A DNA stretch of 64,000 nucleotides, taken from NCBI RefSeq assembly GCF_030733265.1, contig NZ_JASHJI010000003.1, positions 248,001 through 312,000 on the forward strand, in the 5' to 3' direction. The DNA comes from Roseibium sp. MMSF_3412 (GTDB taxonomy: Bacteria > Pseudomonadota > Alphaproteobacteria > Rhizobiales > Stappiaceae). Below, in pieces: positions 42,485 to 51,262 of the stretch. The notes below the pieces were generated by a model that ran no database searches, had not been told where the DNA came from, and was given only the letters and a program-made list of their open reading frames with translations. Within the stretch, counting starts at the first letter, position 1. Each line of letters begins with the position of its first letter. Made by a program: the position numbers and the translations under genes.

Positions 42485-42754
42485 CTAGGTGATGGTCTCA
42501 TAAATGAGGCCGAAATGGTTTGAGATGGCTTGCTTCTCATCAAGGCGCGGAAGCGCAGGAAATGGGGTTCATTTTCAAGCCTTTCGCAACGCGGAGGAGG
42601 CGCAAGCCGGTCAAATCCGAAGGACATGGAAATGGCTTCACCCCGTTGCGTCAGCGTGCTTGACCGGGCAGGAAGCCCGCTCCGCACACCCTTCCTGACG
42701 GGATTTCGCCATTTCGCATGCCATTTCATTCTCATTTATGAGTCCATCACCTAG
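42485..42754. mobile_element. 270-bp inverted-repeat element E2 flanked by CTAG
   Basis: The ends are CTAG plus GTGATGGTCTCATAAATGAG (42489-42508) and its complement with one change (42731-42750), then CTAG again (42751-42754). Weaker terminal matching extends to about 46 bases. Inside is a hairpin GACCGGGCAGGAAGCCCG near 42662-42679. It aligns without gaps over its whole length to element E3 at 59311-59580, which has the same 270-bp size. No transposase is encoded. The 42308-42912 spacer holds nothing else recognisable apart from an AT-rich region before the globin gene. Confidence 0.78.
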
Positions 42755-42912
42755 TGTCAAAAGGCTTTCTTCATGCAAGCAAGAGAAATTGATGAATATT
42801 TGGGCAAGGTCAAAAATCTACAACTAAAAATCCAAAAGACTTTTCTTTGCGTGCACACTCGCCTAGTCTGATTTTCTTTAAGGCAAGTCGCTAACTTTTG
42901 AGTATCCCAGGC

Positions 42913-43281
42913 ATGTCCAAGGCACTTTTCGACAAATACGGCGGCTTCAAATCTATTAGCCGTATTGTAATGGACTTCTACGACAAGGTGCTCGACTCTG
43001 ATCGGATCGGCGACTTTTTCGACGGCATCGACATGCCGAAGCTGATCGACCATCAGACCAAGTTCATTTCAGCGCTCCTCGGCGGCCCCGTCTCCTATTC
43101 GGACGAACGTCTGCGGCGCGCACACGCATCGCTCGATCTGACCCACGAGGACTTCGACGAGATCCGATTGCTCCTGAGCGAGACCTTGTCCGAGCACGGC
43201 TTTTCGCCCCAGGACATCGACAAGGTCATGATCGAAATCGAAGCGCGGCGGACGAGCATCCTCGCAACGGGCATGTCATGA
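42913..43281 (+). CDS. group I truncated haemoglobin
   Basis: A 122-residue globin of the trHbN/group I type: FDKYGGFKSISRIVMDFYDKVL opening in two stretches (B10 Tyr23 in DFYDK), Gly-Gly kink motifs (GGPVSY), and proximal His71 in RRAHASLDLTHEDFDE. It should bind O2, NO or CO at haem in the cytosol. The ATG at 42913 is preferred; TTG at 42898 is in frame. Its stop overlaps the cyclase start as ATGA (43278-43281), so both proteins are made together, which suggests that the globin is the sensor subunit of the cyclase. Confidence 0.9.
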   Translation: MSKALFDKYGGFKSISRIVMDFYDKVLDSDRIGDFFDGIDMPKLIDHQTKFISALLGGPVSYSDERLRRAHASLDLTHEDFDEIRLLLSETLSEHGFSPQDIDKVMIEIEARRTSILATGMS

Positions 43282-44336
43282 GCATCACGGCCATCAACCA
43301 GCAGCTCCTGCGCGCGATCGGTGTCGGTATCGCTGTGGTGCGCGGCGACGATCTCCAGTTCCTGTTCAGCAACGGCCCGTTTGCCGAGTGGTTCGGAAAA
43401 CCCGAAGCCGGAGCATCACTTCAGGAGGTGCTTCCCGATATCGATGTTGATGACGTCCGCTCCGCGATGGAACAGACCGGGCGCTTCAATGGCGAGATTT
43501 CAGTCAAGCTGAAGCGGCGCACCCTCGTGATCGCCTTGTCCATTTCGAGCACCGATGCGGAAGCCAGTGACCTTCTTGTGGTGGAATGCCAGAACATCAC
43601 GCGCATCCGCGAACTGGAATCCATGATCGACAGCTATTCTTCAATGGTTGAACGCAACACGCGGGAACTGGAACGCGAGAAGGAGCGTGTCGAGCGCCTT
43701 TTGTTGAACCTCATGCCGCGCACTGTCTACGAGGAGTTCAAGACCTTCGGTGTGGTCACGCCCCAGCTTTACGAAAGCGTCTCGGTCGTCATGCTGGATT
43801 TCGTCAATTTCACCAAGTTCGCGGCGAACCATGACCCAACGGTGACCCTGGGCGAACTCAACGATATCTTCACCGCCTTCGACCGCATTGCCGAACAGTT
43901 CGGCTGTGAGCGGATCAAGACCATAGGCGACGCCTACCTGGCCGTCGCCGGCATGCCGGAACCGTCGCCGGATCACATGCGCGCGGTCGCCAATTGCGCG
44001 GTCCGCTTTATTCGCTACCTCGAACGCCGCAATCAGAGCCACCAGTACAAGTGGGAAGCGCGCATCGGTCTTGGCACCGGCTCGGCAGTGGGATCGGTCG
44101 TCGGCATTCAGAAATACGTCTATGACGTTTTCGGCTCAGCGGTGAACCTCGCGGCCAGGCTTCAGGCCTTTGCCAACCCGATGTGTGTTGTTGCGCCCGA
44201 TTCGATGAAGGAATTCCTGGTCGAGGAGTTTCATCTCGACGACCTCGGCAAACAGGAAGTGCGCAGTTTCGGGGAAATGCGGCTGATGCGCGTCAACCCC
44301 GGCATAGAGCTGTCGCGCATGACGGGAAGGTTCTGA
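43278..44336 (+). CDS. PAS-coiled coil-class III adenylate cyclase
   Basis: The 352-residue product has a PAS-like N-terminus (1-110; FLFSNGPFAEWFG), a helical linker (110-150; LESMIDSYSSMVERNTRELE) and a class III cyclase domain (160-330). It has metal-binding Asp174 (MLDFVNFT) and Asp218, substrate-specifying Lys214 (IKTIGDAY) and Asp283 (YDVFG), and transition-state Asn290 and Arg294 (VNLAARL). The Lys/Asp pair indicates ATP as substrate. There is no membrane helix. It is coupled to a truncated globin gene, pointing to gas- or redox-controlled cAMP synthesis. Confidence 0.9.
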   Translation: MSITAINQQLLRAIGVGIAVVRGDDLQFLFSNGPFAEWFGKPEAGASLQEVLPDIDVDDVRSAMEQTGRFNGEISVKLKRRTLVIALSISSTDAEASDLLVVECQNITRIRELESMIDSYSSMVERNTRELEREKERVERLLLNLMPRTVYEEFKTFGVVTPQLYESVSVVMLDFVNFTKFAANHDPTVTLGELNDIFTAFDRIAEQFGCERIKTIGDAYLAVAGMPEPSPDHMRAVANCAVRFIRYLERRNQSHQYKWEARIGLGTGSAVGSVVGIQKYVYDVFGSAVNLAARLQAFANPMCVVAPDSMKEFLVEEFHLDDLGKQEVRSFGEMRLMRVNPGIELSRMTGRF

Positions 44337-44389
44337 CGGCTTTCCGGCTGCGGGCATCAGCTTCAACGGCAGAGCCCGGCAACCGGCAA

Positions 44390-47275
44390 TCAGTTGTCGT
44401 CTTCCTTTTTCTTCCGGCCCAGAACACTGCCGAGCAATCCCGGCGGCAATCCGAACCCTTCTTCCACCGCCTGCAGCACTTCCTGGTCGTCGACCTCGCC
44501 GTCGATCACTTTCTGGACGTCGATCTGCGTCCTCCCGCCGGTTGCCCTGCGGATGGTTTCGTTGGCCGTTTCCACAAGTTCCTGGGGCGCATCCTTGTTG
44601 CCCTGAAGGAACGACATCAGCTCGCCACCGGTTTCCTGAAGCTGCTTGTAGGCTGCCTCCGGGTCCTTGAGAATCCCGGCAATGTCCGGATAGATCTGCG
44701 GATCGTTCCACGATCCCTTGATCACGATCGGAACTCCGAGCCCGGCCATTTTCTTGTCCTCGCCCTTGCGGCGCGGCATTGGCGGCTGCCCTTCAAGTGT
44801 GGGGACGATATTCGGTTCGACACGCCAGTCGAGGCTTTGGGCGGGAAGGTCCGTGGTTCCGCTGCCGGTCATGCGCATCAGCGGCCCGACCATCGCGAGA
44901 TCGTCCGTGCGCGCAATGCCGTTCTCGATCCGGAAGGATGCGCTCAGGGAACTGAAGTCCGTTTTTTCCGACGGATTGTCCTGCCAGCCAAGCAGGGTCT
45001 CGACCGACAGCCCGCGCACCATTTTCGGAATGTTGATACCCCGGATCGCACCATCCGCGAATTCGTAGCTGGCAGTCCCGCCGAGTCCCTCGACCAGTGC
45101 GAGTTGCGACCCGCCGCTGGATGTCACATCGAGATTGATAGCCGTGTTGCCCTCGATCCATTCAAAGTTGGCAGCATCGCGCAGCAGCGGATAGGCACTC
45201 AGACCCGACAGCGAGAACCGTGCGGCAAGCTTCGGTACTTGCGCTGTCCCGTCAAGCGTGACCGAGCCGTTGCCGGTCCCTTCGTAGAGCGCCAGCTTCT
45301 CAAGATCGGCGGTTAGCACGCCATTTTCGATCTTTGCGGCCAGGCTGCTTTCATCGATCTTGATTTCGTTCCAGCGGATCTGGCCGGCCGTAACCTTGAA
45401 ATCGACATCGACCGCCTGCAGCCCTGAGAAGTCGATCGCTTCGCTGCTCCAGCCGGCCGGGCTGGATTGCCTTGCGTCACCGCCTCCGCTGCCGCCACCA
45501 GCAGTGCCCGAACCACCGTTTCCGCCGGACGCGTTCGGCGCGTCACCCAGATAGGGATCGAGAACCAGTTCGCGCAGCGCAAGTCGCGCCGTCACTTTCG
45601 GCTTGCCGCCAAGGGCGATGCGCCCATTCGCTTCGCCGCTCGTTTCATCAAGCGTGAAACGGGTTTCCTCAAACGAAATCGCATCCGGCTGAATTCCGAA
45701 GATGCCCGAGGCCTTGAACGTCTTGAGGCCTCCGCCTGCCCCCAGCGGCTGTCCAAGCCATGCCATGAGACCACGCAGATCGGCCGTATCGACATTGACA
45801 GCCCCATCGATATTTGCGGGCAGCGCAACCTGGCCTGCAAAACCTGCACTCACCCTGTTCCCCTTCAGGGAAACAGAGACAGGCGCGGCGTTTCCGGCCA
45901 GCAGGCTCGCCGTATCCGCTTCGCCGGTCACGCTGAAGGCTTCTCCGCGCCAGGAAACCGCGCCGCCGAGAGAAATTGGATTTTCAAGGCCCTGCAGCTC
46001 AAGATCGAGCGCAAGATTGGTCAGCCGGTCCGCCTCCGCATCGCCGACCGTCTCCGCGAGACCCAGCCCCCCTATTTCACCATCGGAGATCGATACGGAG
46101 CCGTTCATGTCGAGCCCGGCCACAAGTTCCGCACCTGTCAGCCCGACTGTTTCAAAGGCGAGATCGGCGCTTAAGTTACCGCTTGCGGGCAGATCCCGGC
46201 CCGCCAGCATCAAGAGGTCCTTGATCGACCCGTCTTTCAGGACGATGCGGCCGGACACCTCGGGAACGAGCCCGGAAAGATCCGCATCGGCGGCACCGCC
46301 GAGCGACAGTTGACCGAGTTCCAAATGAAGATCGGCAACGGAAACGGCAGCCTCGGTTCCTGACAGTTTCGCATCGAGCGCATAAGCGCCAGGGTCGGCA
46401 TCGATCGCCTGTCCGGCCAGGGCCGCCAGGGCCTTGAGCGACGGTCCGGCAGCCGTTATCTCAAGCTGCGTGCGAACCGGTTCGAGCCCGGCCTGCCCCG
46501 AAACGGCAAATGTGTTCTCGCCCGTCGACACCGTCAGATCCAGAGGCACCTGGTCGCCCGTCGCCATGCCGAGCGGATTCTCCAGACCGCCCGCTACGCT
46601 GATCGGAATGTCCTGAAGCACAAAGCTCGACGTCAGGTTCACCTTTCCGGACAGATCCGGGGCAGAGAGCGTGAGATCCAGATCGCTGATCTCTATCGGT
46701 TCTTCCTGTGCCGCGTCCTTGTAGGTGACGGTGCCGCCGGTGATCTCAAGGCTGTCCACGCCAATGCTTTTCAGATAACTGCCGGACCCGGTATTTCCGT
46801 CGGCCGCGCCCGTTTGTGCAACCGTTCCGGCGTTGCCCTGATCCGCCGGCACCGCGGTATCCGTGCTTCCTTCCGAAAGGCCCAACTCACGGCGCGGTTC
46901 CCAACTTGTTGATCCGTCGGAACCGACTTCGAGAAAGATGTTCGGATTGTCCAGGCTGATGCCCGTGACCTTTATGTTGCCCGAAATCAATCCACCCCAG
47001 GCAAGACCGAATTCCATCCGGTCCGCGTTCGCGAACTCGATGCCGTCGGCACCCGCTTCACCGGACAGACCGATGTCCTGCGCTTCCAGCGTGAAACCGG
47101 GAAAAAGGGACAGAGAGACGGGACCGTCCAGCCGAACACGCCAGCCAAGGCGCTTGTCCACCTGTTCGACCACCTGACGTTTGATCTCGTCCTTGGGCAG
47201 GAACAGGGGAACGATCAGGACGATCGCCACCAGCATGATCACCAGACTGCCCAGCCCGATCAAAAGACGTCGCAT
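44390..47275 (-). CDS. AsmA-family envelope protein
   Basis: A 961-residue protein with an N-terminal membrane anchor (RRLLIGLGSLVIMLVAIVLI) followed by the AsmA opening IKRQVVEQVDKRLGWRVRLDGPV and long beta-rich repeats. A Ser/Gly-rich linker (near 610-630; ASGGNGGSGTAGGGSGGG) divides the chain, and an AsmA_2-type C-terminal region follows. AsmA proteins form periplasmic bridge-like structures involved in phospholipid transport to the outer membrane. The ATG at 47275 has GGAGA upstream; the frame is open to 47308. Convergent with the cyclase gene. Confidence 0.88.
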   Translation of the reverse strand: MRRLLIGLGSLVIMLVAIVLIVPLFLPKDEIKRQVVEQVDKRLGWRVRLDGPVSLSLFPGFTLEAQDIGLSGEAGADGIEFANADRMEFGLAWGGLISGNIKVTGISLDNPNIFLEVGSDGSTSWEPRRELGLSEGSTDTAVPADQGNAGTVAQTGAADGNTGSGSYLKSIGVDSLEITGGTVTYKDAAQEEPIEISDLDLTLSAPDLSGKVNLTSSFVLQDIPISVAGGLENPLGMATGDQVPLDLTVSTGENTFAVSGQAGLEPVRTQLEITAAGPSLKALAALAGQAIDADPGAYALDAKLSGTEAAVSVADLHLELGQLSLGGAADADLSGLVPEVSGRIVLKDGSIKDLLMLAGRDLPASGNLSADLAFETVGLTGAELVAGLDMNGSVSISDGEIGGLGLAETVGDAEADRLTNLALDLELQGLENPISLGGAVSWRGEAFSVTGEADTASLLAGNAAPVSVSLKGNRVSAGFAGQVALPANIDGAVNVDTADLRGLMAWLGQPLGAGGGLKTFKASGIFGIQPDAISFEETRFTLDETSGEANGRIALGGKPKVTARLALRELVLDPYLGDAPNASGGNGGSGTAGGGSGGGDARQSSPAGWSSEAIDFSGLQAVDVDFKVTAGQIRWNEIKIDESSLAAKIENGVLTADLEKLALYEGTGNGSVTLDGTAQVPKLAARFSLSGLSAYPLLRDAANFEWIEGNTAINLDVTSSGGSQLALVEGLGGTASYEFADGAIRGINIPKMVRGLSVETLLGWQDNPSEKTDFSSLSASFRIENGIARTDDLAMVGPLMRMTGSGTTDLPAQSLDWRVEPNIVPTLEGQPPMPRRKGEDKKMAGLGVPIVIKGSWNDPQIYPDIAGILKDPEAAYKQLQETGGELMSFLQGNKDAPQELVETANETIRRATGGRTQIDVQKVIDGEVDDQEVLQAVEEGFGLPPGLLGSVLGRKKKEDDN

Positions 47276-47423
47276 TTTTGAGCGTCTCCTTTCGCGAATC
47301 GGCTCCAATGTAGACCAAACGGCCGTTCATCCACACCCACACTGCACCCTGAATTTGACAAAAGCAGGAAACAGATGAAATTCGCAACAGCGCAGCGCCG
47401 GTGATCGACGGATTTCAAGCGAT

Positions 47424-48566
47424 TCAGGAAATTGCCACCAGGTGATTGTCCCAGGCAAAACCGGGTGGGCGCGACAAAACCTCAGAGGATGCGCCCGGCT
47501 CAAGGACATAGGAGACCCCGCCATTGCCGTCCGATATCAGAAAACTGCCCTGATCGGCAGGTGCGACACCACATCCGTCCGGAATGGACTGTGCTCCAAG
47601 GAAGTCGCCTGATACAGCGTTCCAGAACAGGGTATGCCCGCCCCGGGGCGCGGAGGTGGCGATCACGTCGCCCGTTGAGTTGGCCGCGACCGAACCAATG
47701 TAATTCTCCAGTTTGCCGGCAAGATGCGCGGGAATCTCCGTTAACTTCGGCACATCGTCTTGCGTGAAAACGGCAACGAGAGGCGGTGCATCCGAGGCCG
47801 CGCCCTCATATTGGCCACCGACCCACGCCCGCCCCTTTTGATCGAGCGCCATGTGCCGCAATGACAATTGATGCAGCGAGCCATCCAGCTGATGCCGGAC
47901 CACAAGGTCGCCGCTCTCAGCATCAACGAAAACCACCGACGGCTGCATTGTCTCCAGGTTGAGCTTTTCCCGGGCACGGTCAGGGTGGGTTTCTATCCCG
48001 CCATTGGCGATCACCAGCATCGTTCCGTCGGCGGACAGCGCGATATCGTGCGGGCCGATACCGTGGGTCGGAAATTCACCGATCCTTCGCACCAGTTCCC
48101 CGCTGACATCATAGACGCCGACGACACCGCGTACGGCCTCAAAGTCGTTCTCGACCGCGTAAAGGAGCCGGCCGTCGGCCGAGTAGCATCCATGCCCGTA
48201 AAAGTGCCGGCCCGGCTCTGCAACCAGCACCAGGGGCTCCCGGTCTTCGAAAGGCCGAACCAGGAGCGCAAATGTTCCAGGCCGGCGTGCAAATGCGACG
48301 AACCTCCGCCGGTCGGGTGAAACAGCAATGCCATGACCCCGGCCAGGCAGCGTTATCCGGGCAAGAACCTGGCCGTAGTCGTCCAGCAGGCCTATCCCGA
48401 AACTGCCGTCCGCCAACTTGTAGGCGCTGGCGAACAGCCTGGCATCGTCACCCGCAGTCTTCTCCAGAAGGCTTGCCGCAAGCGTCGAGCCGGAAAAAGC
48501 AGGCGCGGCTGCCCATCCGCCAAGCGCTGTCAGGAAACCCCGGCGTGAAATTGCCGTCAAGCCCAT
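47424..48566 (-). CDS. DUF1513 Tat-exported beta-propeller protein
   Basis: The 380-residue product has a Tat signal (SRRGFLTALGG at residues 7-17) and then WD/YVTN-like blades (LYAVENDFEAVRGVVGVYDV; GIGPHDIALSADGTMLVIAN), matching DUF1513. It is the last gene of the imelysin-oxidoreductase cluster, 3 bases after the imelysin stop, so it is co-translated. Families in this cluster are iron-regulated and periplasmic; the protein's own activity is unknown. ATG at 48566 is preferred to the GTG one codon before. Confidence 0.85.
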   Translation of the reverse strand: MGLTAISRRGFLTALGGWAAAPAFSGSTLAASLLEKTAGDDARLFASAYKLADGSFGIGLLDDYGQVLARITLPGRGHGIAVSPDRRRFVAFARRPGTFALLVRPFEDREPLVLVAEPGRHFYGHGCYSADGRLLYAVENDFEAVRGVVGVYDVSGELVRRIGEFPTHGIGPHDIALSADGTMLVIANGGIETHPDRAREKLNLETMQPSVVFVDAESGDLVVRHQLDGSLHQLSLRHMALDQKGRAWVGGQYEGAASDAPPLVAVFTQDDVPKLTEIPAHLAGKLENYIGSVAANSTGDVIATSAPRGGHTLFWNAVSGDFLGAQSIPDGCGVAPADQGSFLISDGNGGVSYVLEPGASSEVLSRPPGFAWDNHLVAIS

Positions 48567-48569
48567 CAC

Positions 48570-49646
48570 CTAGTCTCCGTCGAGGGCATTGAACCCTCCG
48601 GCAAGGCCAAGAGCGCCGGCAACGCCGTCAACCATCAGCTCTTGAATGGACGAGAGTGTGATCGAAAGAGCCGTGACACGATTGTAGTTTCCGGTGTTCG
48701 CAAAAGACTTGCGCAGAGGTGTTTCGAGCGCGGCGAGATAGTTTCCGGCATTTTTGAACTCGAAACCCAGCGTATCCAGGGTCCATTGATCCGCCGGGGA
48801 CATCAGGGGTTTAAGATCCATGCTGACGAGCGCGTCGTGAATGCCGTCCAGCTCTCCCGTGAGATAAACAACACTGTTGCCCGAGCGGGAAAACGGAAAC
48901 CGACGGGGCTTTGCCTTGTCTTCCGATTTTCCGAGTGCCGGGATGAGGTCCTGATCCTTGGCGATCGTGACGCCCGTTGCCAGCGCGTTGTAAACCACCT
49001 CGATAGCCTCAGTCGCCGTCCGGTACCTTGCGTTTTCCGGTCCGGCAGACAGCAGTTGCCGGCTGTAGCCGTCCGGATTGGCCCAGCCGGTGGCTGTCGC
49101 TTCTGCGATCTGAGCAACGTTCCCGGCTATGGCGAGCGCATAACCACAGGTATAGTCCGTGTTTTCACCGGAACGTCCGAGAACAACATCGGTGTCCTTG
49201 TCAAAGGCAATGAGTTCCAAGGCCGTCAGGCTTTGCACGGCAACGCTTTTCTGTGCAAGGCTCTGAGCGGAAAGCACGCTCGTATCTTTGGATGCATACA
49301 GCTTTCTGATTTGCCGCTGCGCCCGGCCGCGTGGATCCGGCCGGAAGGACAGACGGCTGAGCCTGTCATTGTCGAGCAGCGGGCCGAAGCGCAGGAACTG
49401 AATGCGCGAAAAGTCCCGCACAGCATCGGAAAACACGTCTTTGAACGCTTCGATACGCGCGTCGTCGCTCTCCGCGCAAACAGCAGAAACAGCGTCGGGC
49501 AGGTCGGCGGCACTTTCCGCGAACGCCGCCGTTGCCGGACGGATATAGCCGGTTATCACGTTTTCAAGCGGTTGCTTGAAGTCTGCCGCGTCTGCGGCTG
49601 ACACGCCAATCAGCAACACGGTCAATCCCAGGGCCAAATGATTCAT
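48570..49646 (-). CDS. imelysin-family periplasmic protein (second copy)
   Basis: The 358-residue product has a signal peptide (MNHLALGLTVLLIGVSAADA) and the imelysin/IrpA-like all-helical core (RFGPLLDNDRLSRLSFRPDPRG; LTALELIAFD where the first imelysin has GYHAIEFMLWG). The His of the GxHxxE motif is replaced (TALELIAF), so metal binding may differ. It starts immediately after the oxidoreductase stop. The two imelysins of the cluster are only distantly related. Confidence 0.85.
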   Translation of the reverse strand: MNHLALGLTVLLIGVSAADAADFKQPLENVITGYIRPATAAFAESAADLPDAVSAVCAESDDARIEAFKDVFSDAVRDFSRIQFLRFGPLLDNDRLSRLSFRPDPRGRAQRQIRKLYASKDTSVLSAQSLAQKSVAVQSLTALELIAFDKDTDVVLGRSGENTDYTCGYALAIAGNVAQIAEATATGWANPDGYSRQLLSAGPENARYRTATEAIEVVYNALATGVTIAKDQDLIPALGKSEDKAKPRRFPFSRSGNSVVYLTGELDGIHDALVSMDLKPLMSPADQWTLDTLGFEFKNAGNYLAALETPLRKSFANTGNYNRVTALSITLSSIQELMVDGVAGALGLAGGFNALDGD

Positions 49647-51176
49647 CTAAAGCGACTCCAGAAATCGGATCAGTGCATTACGGTGTTCCGGCGGCATGTC
49701 CACGACCTTGTCACGGGCTTCTTGCGCTTCGCCGCCATGCCATAACACGGCTTCAAGCAGATTGCGCGCACGGCCGTCGTGAAGAAACCGCGTGTGGTTG
49801 TTCACGGTTTCCGTCAGGCCTATGCCCCAAAGCGGCGGCGTCCGCCATTCGCGCCCGTTGGCGTCTCCGACCGGTCGGTGATCGGCAAGCCCTTCACCCA
49901 TGTCATGCAGCAGGAGATCGGTATAGGGCCAGATCAGTTGAAACCTGTGCGCCGGATTGTCCGCGTTCCGGCTGGTGACAAATTTCGGCTGATGGCAGGC
50001 GACACAGCCGGTTTCGTAGAAGACCTGCTTGCCCAGCAATACGTCCGGATCGTCAACATCGCGGCGCATCGGCACGGCAAGGTTTTCCGAATAGAAAGTG
50101 ACAAGATCCATGACCGGATCGGGCGCTTCGGAAACGCCAAGATCCGCCTGCTCGCCATGCGGCATGGCCCTGCAGTCGGATTGTCGCTCGGTGCAGTCAC
50201 CGAAATTGAACGGCAGATCGGGCGAGCTGATGCCGATATCGCCCAGAAAAGCGCCAGCCGTCTGCGTTCGGATCGTCGGATTGGACGCCTTCCAGCCGAA
50301 CCTGCCGACGGCGAGATCCCCGGTGGCCGGATCGCGCACACGGCTGACTTTTCCCGAAATACCGTCGCTGTCGAGATCGTCCGGGTCCGCCAGCGCTTGG
50401 ATGTCTCCCGGGTGAATCGCCTGCAGGAGCCCCAGTCCGATCATTGGCGGTGCAATGCGCGGCGAGATCAGGGTGTCCGGATGCATGTCGCCAAACCCCA
50501 GATCGCGGATCCTGTAGACGGGTTTTTGCAGCACTGCCGCCTCACCCCCGCTGAGCGGAACGGCAATATCCTCGGTTTCGATATCGAAACGGCCTTCACC
50601 AGGCAGCCCCTGAACCGCAAAGGCCTGAAACTGGCCGCCATAGGTCGGCTCGGGCACACGCAGGATTTCCTTTAAGGCCAGCGCGGCCTTCTGTTCGTCC
50701 GTTTCGGGCGGAATGGAAAGCCTCAGGAACAGCGAGACCGCTTTTTCCCCCGGCAGCGGCGGCCGCCCGCGCCCGTCCTTCAGGTGACATCCCTGGCATG
50801 AACGCGCGTTGTAGAGCGGACCGAGCCCGTCTGAAGCCCGCGTCGACGATGGCGAAGAGGTCCAGAGCTTTTTGAAAAGGCCATTGCCGACCTTGAAGTC
50901 GTGCTGCTCTTCGAAGGTGAGATTGGCGTTGGAATGAGAAAAGGCGTCCCGGTTCGGACGGCGGGTCGAGGTCCCTGCCCCGCCTTGCATCGGCTCGAAA
51001 CGTTCCGGTGTCTCGAAATCCGCAGGTGCGGTGAGAACCTTCGAGATTTTGGCCTTGTCGCTCGCACTCAGATCGTCCCGGTGCGAAAAAACGTCATCTG
51101 CGGCAGCCGGACTGGCGGCAAGACTTAAGCAAAACAGGGCGCTGAAAAGCGCCGCCAACCGGGGCTCCAGTGTCAT
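49647..51176 (-). CDS. di-haem c-type oxidoreductase (DHOR/peroxidase-like)
   Basis: The 509-residue product has a signal peptide (MTLEPRLAALFSALFCLSLA) and two c-type haem sites, CQGCH (in NARSCQGCHLKDGRG) and CVACH (in TGCVACHQPKF). Together with LWGIGLTETVNNHTRFLHDG these mark the DHOR family of thiol-oxidoreductase-like, CcpA/MauG-related periplasmic proteins. In the iron cluster it may oxidise or reduce iron handled by the imelysins. ATG at 51176 gives a clean signal peptide; the frame is open to 51209. Confidence 0.9.
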   Translation of the reverse strand: MTLEPRLAALFSALFCLSLAASPAAADDVFSHRDDLSASDKAKISKVLTAPADFETPERFEPMQGGAGTSTRRPNRDAFSHSNANLTFEEQHDFKVGNGLFKKLWTSSPSSTRASDGLGPLYNARSCQGCHLKDGRGRPPLPGEKAVSLFLRLSIPPETDEQKAALALKEILRVPEPTYGGQFQAFAVQGLPGEGRFDIETEDIAVPLSGGEAAVLQKPVYRIRDLGFGDMHPDTLISPRIAPPMIGLGLLQAIHPGDIQALADPDDLDSDGISGKVSRVRDPATGDLAVGRFGWKASNPTIRTQTAGAFLGDIGISSPDLPFNFGDCTERQSDCRAMPHGEQADLGVSEAPDPVMDLVTFYSENLAVPMRRDVDDPDVLLGKQVFYETGCVACHQPKFVTSRNADNPAHRFQLIWPYTDLLLHDMGEGLADHRPVGDANGREWRTPPLWGIGLTETVNNHTRFLHDGRARNLLEAVLWHGGEAQEARDKVVDMPPEHRNALIRFLESL

Positions 51177-51225
51177 AGTCGCATCCTGATTGTGGTCCGC
51201 GAGCCCCAATTCGCAGATCGGAACA

Positions 51226-51256
51226 GGCGTCAGGCGGCCTATATCCGCCTGACGCC
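51226..51256 (-). terminator. hairpin between first imelysin gene and DHOR gene
   Basis: A perfect 12-bp stem (GGCGTCAGGCGG and complement) with a 7-base loop begins 6 bases after the imelysin stop. No T run follows, so it is probably a partial terminator or RNA-stabilising hairpin that keeps expression of the first gene above the rest. Confidence 0.65.
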
Positions 51257-51262
51257 GGGTCT

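Noticed and set aside
42163..42735. 190-codon minus-strand frame covering element E2
   Set aside because: It reads through an inverted-repeat element and part of the NlpC-like gene and has no family resemblance.
48560..48572. CCATCACCTAG resembling an end of element E2
   Set aside because: It is the start/stop junction of the DUF1513 and imelysin genes; no paired inverted copy or 270-bp unit is present.
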